NCBI GenBank assembly: GCA_008921705.1 | Contig: VFFE01007601.1 | Location: forward strand, 2,639,878 to 2,703,877 | From: Burhinus oedicnemus | Taxonomy: Eukaryota > Chordata > Aves > Charadriiformes > Burhinidae | DNA length: 64,000 bases | Direction: 5' to 3' | Part shown: positions 63,419 through 64,000 of the stretch, piece by piece | How the letters are laid out: every line of letters begins with the position of its first letter | Position numbering within the stretch: position 1 is the first letter of the stretch | Program-made: the position numbers and the translations under genes | Notes under the pieces: generated by a model | What the model saw: only the letters and a program-made list of their open reading frames with translations | Database searches by the model: none | What the model was told of the DNA's origin: nothing

Positions 63419-63776
63419 TAGAATCATAGAATCACCTAGGTTAGAAGGGACCTTTAAGATCATCGAGTCCAACCATCACCGTACCACTGCCAAAACCACC
63501 ACTAAACCATGTCCCTCAGCACTTCACCTTCCCATCTTTAAATACCTCCAGGGATGACCTGAAGGTATTTAAATATGGTGGATTCCACCACTTCCCTGGG
63601 CAGCTTGTTCCAATGTTTGATGACCCTTTCAGTGAAGAAATTTTTCCTAATATCCAATCCAAACCGCCCCTCGCACAACTTGAGGCCATTTCCTCTTGTC
63701 CTATCGCTTGTTACTTGGGAGAAGAGATTGACCCCCACCTCTCTACAACCTCCTCTCAGGTAGTTGTAGAGAGCGG
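63419..63776 (-). mobile_element. CR1 LINE, 3' end fragment with local inverted duplication
   Basis: About 358 bases form the reverse complement of the ORF2 C-terminus and 3' UTR, with the tail at 63419-63435 (GTAGAATCATAGAATCACC). On the minus strand it encodes recognisable ORF2 residues ([33 protein letters not shown]), also found in the long copy at 29945-33702. It carries an extra segment of about 20 bases that is an inverted copy of its neighbour, forming a hairpin at 63537-63573. Its 5' truncation point is at about 63776. Confidence 0.97.
63537..63573. repeat. Hairpin: inverted duplication inside CR1
   Basis: TTTAAATACCTCCAGG (63537-63552) pairs with CCTGAAGGTATTTAAA (63558-63573) in 15 of 16 positions across a 5-base loop. 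Other CR1 copies have only one of these arms, so the second arm is an insertion in this copy. Confidence 0.85.
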
Positions 63777-64000
63777 AGGTAGCAGACTAGTTTGCCCTGA
63801 TCTGAGGCAAGTGCAAATCAACTGTTCATTCTGTGACAACTGAGCCACAGCAGTTTTCACTTAATGACATGCAATGACTATATCTAAGGTTAATGTTAAA
63901 GATGTTTAAACTTTCTCAGCAATTTCCAGAACTTAATACCAAAGACATTTATCAGAGATGGCCAAAGCAACAAGTTAGGGAAAAACGACCCCACAGAATT

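Noticed and set aside
63309..63843. Plus-strand frames of 62-82 codons.
   Set aside because: They read through the reverse complement of a CR1 3' end and are not genes.
1..64000. CRISPR arrays, bacterial operons, phage or integron structure.
   Set aside because: No regular repeat-spacer pattern or long prokaryotic-type genes are present. The CR1 content shows this is vertebrate nuclear DNA.

Overview
The window looks like ordinary non-coding vertebrate DNA from a bird. It is moderately AT-rich, has no long intact open reading frame, and carries several copies of the CR1 LINE ending in the avian-type 3' tail of short ATTCTATG or ATTCTGTG repeats. No protein-coding host gene, rRNA, tRNA or CRISPR array could be supported. 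The species cannot be named from the sequence alone.

The dominant feature is a long, 5'-truncated CR1 element at about 29945-33702 on the + strand. It keeps the C-terminal, esterase-like half of ORF1 and essentially all of ORF2 (AP-type endonuclease, reverse transcriptase, C-terminal region, 3' UTR). Both ORFs are broken by frameshifts and stops. At least two catalytic positions are altered: the reverse-transcriptase motif C reads L-A-G-D instead of F-A-D-D, and the endonuclease G-D-F-N motif reads G-D-L-D. The element is therefore dead. Five shorter CR1 3' ends lie at 16965-17014 (-), 24001-24146 (-), 38524-38630 (+), 42075-42276 (+) and 63419-63776 (-). The last contains a small inverted duplication that forms a hairpin.

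Older, strongly decayed interspersed repeats are recognisable by phrase similarity. They are an L3/CR1-like 3' end at 11205-11322 and MIR-like pieces near 13044, 49252, 54032 and 57781. Vaguer matches lie near 18240 and 23103. These predate birds and are expected as a thin background in amniote genomes.

The rest is unassigned intergenic or intronic sequence. The best hint of host function is at 7.9-8.55 kb: a local CpG cluster, then a TATA-like box, then a strong-context ATG whose 16-codon frame runs into a perfect GTAAGT donor. Weaker coding-like stretches sit on the - strand at 5.8-6.0, 6.5-6.8 and 17.6-17.7 kb. A poly(A) run preceded by AATAAA at 14847-14879 could be the tail of a retrocopy, which would be unusual in a bird. 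I saw no convincing new biological system.
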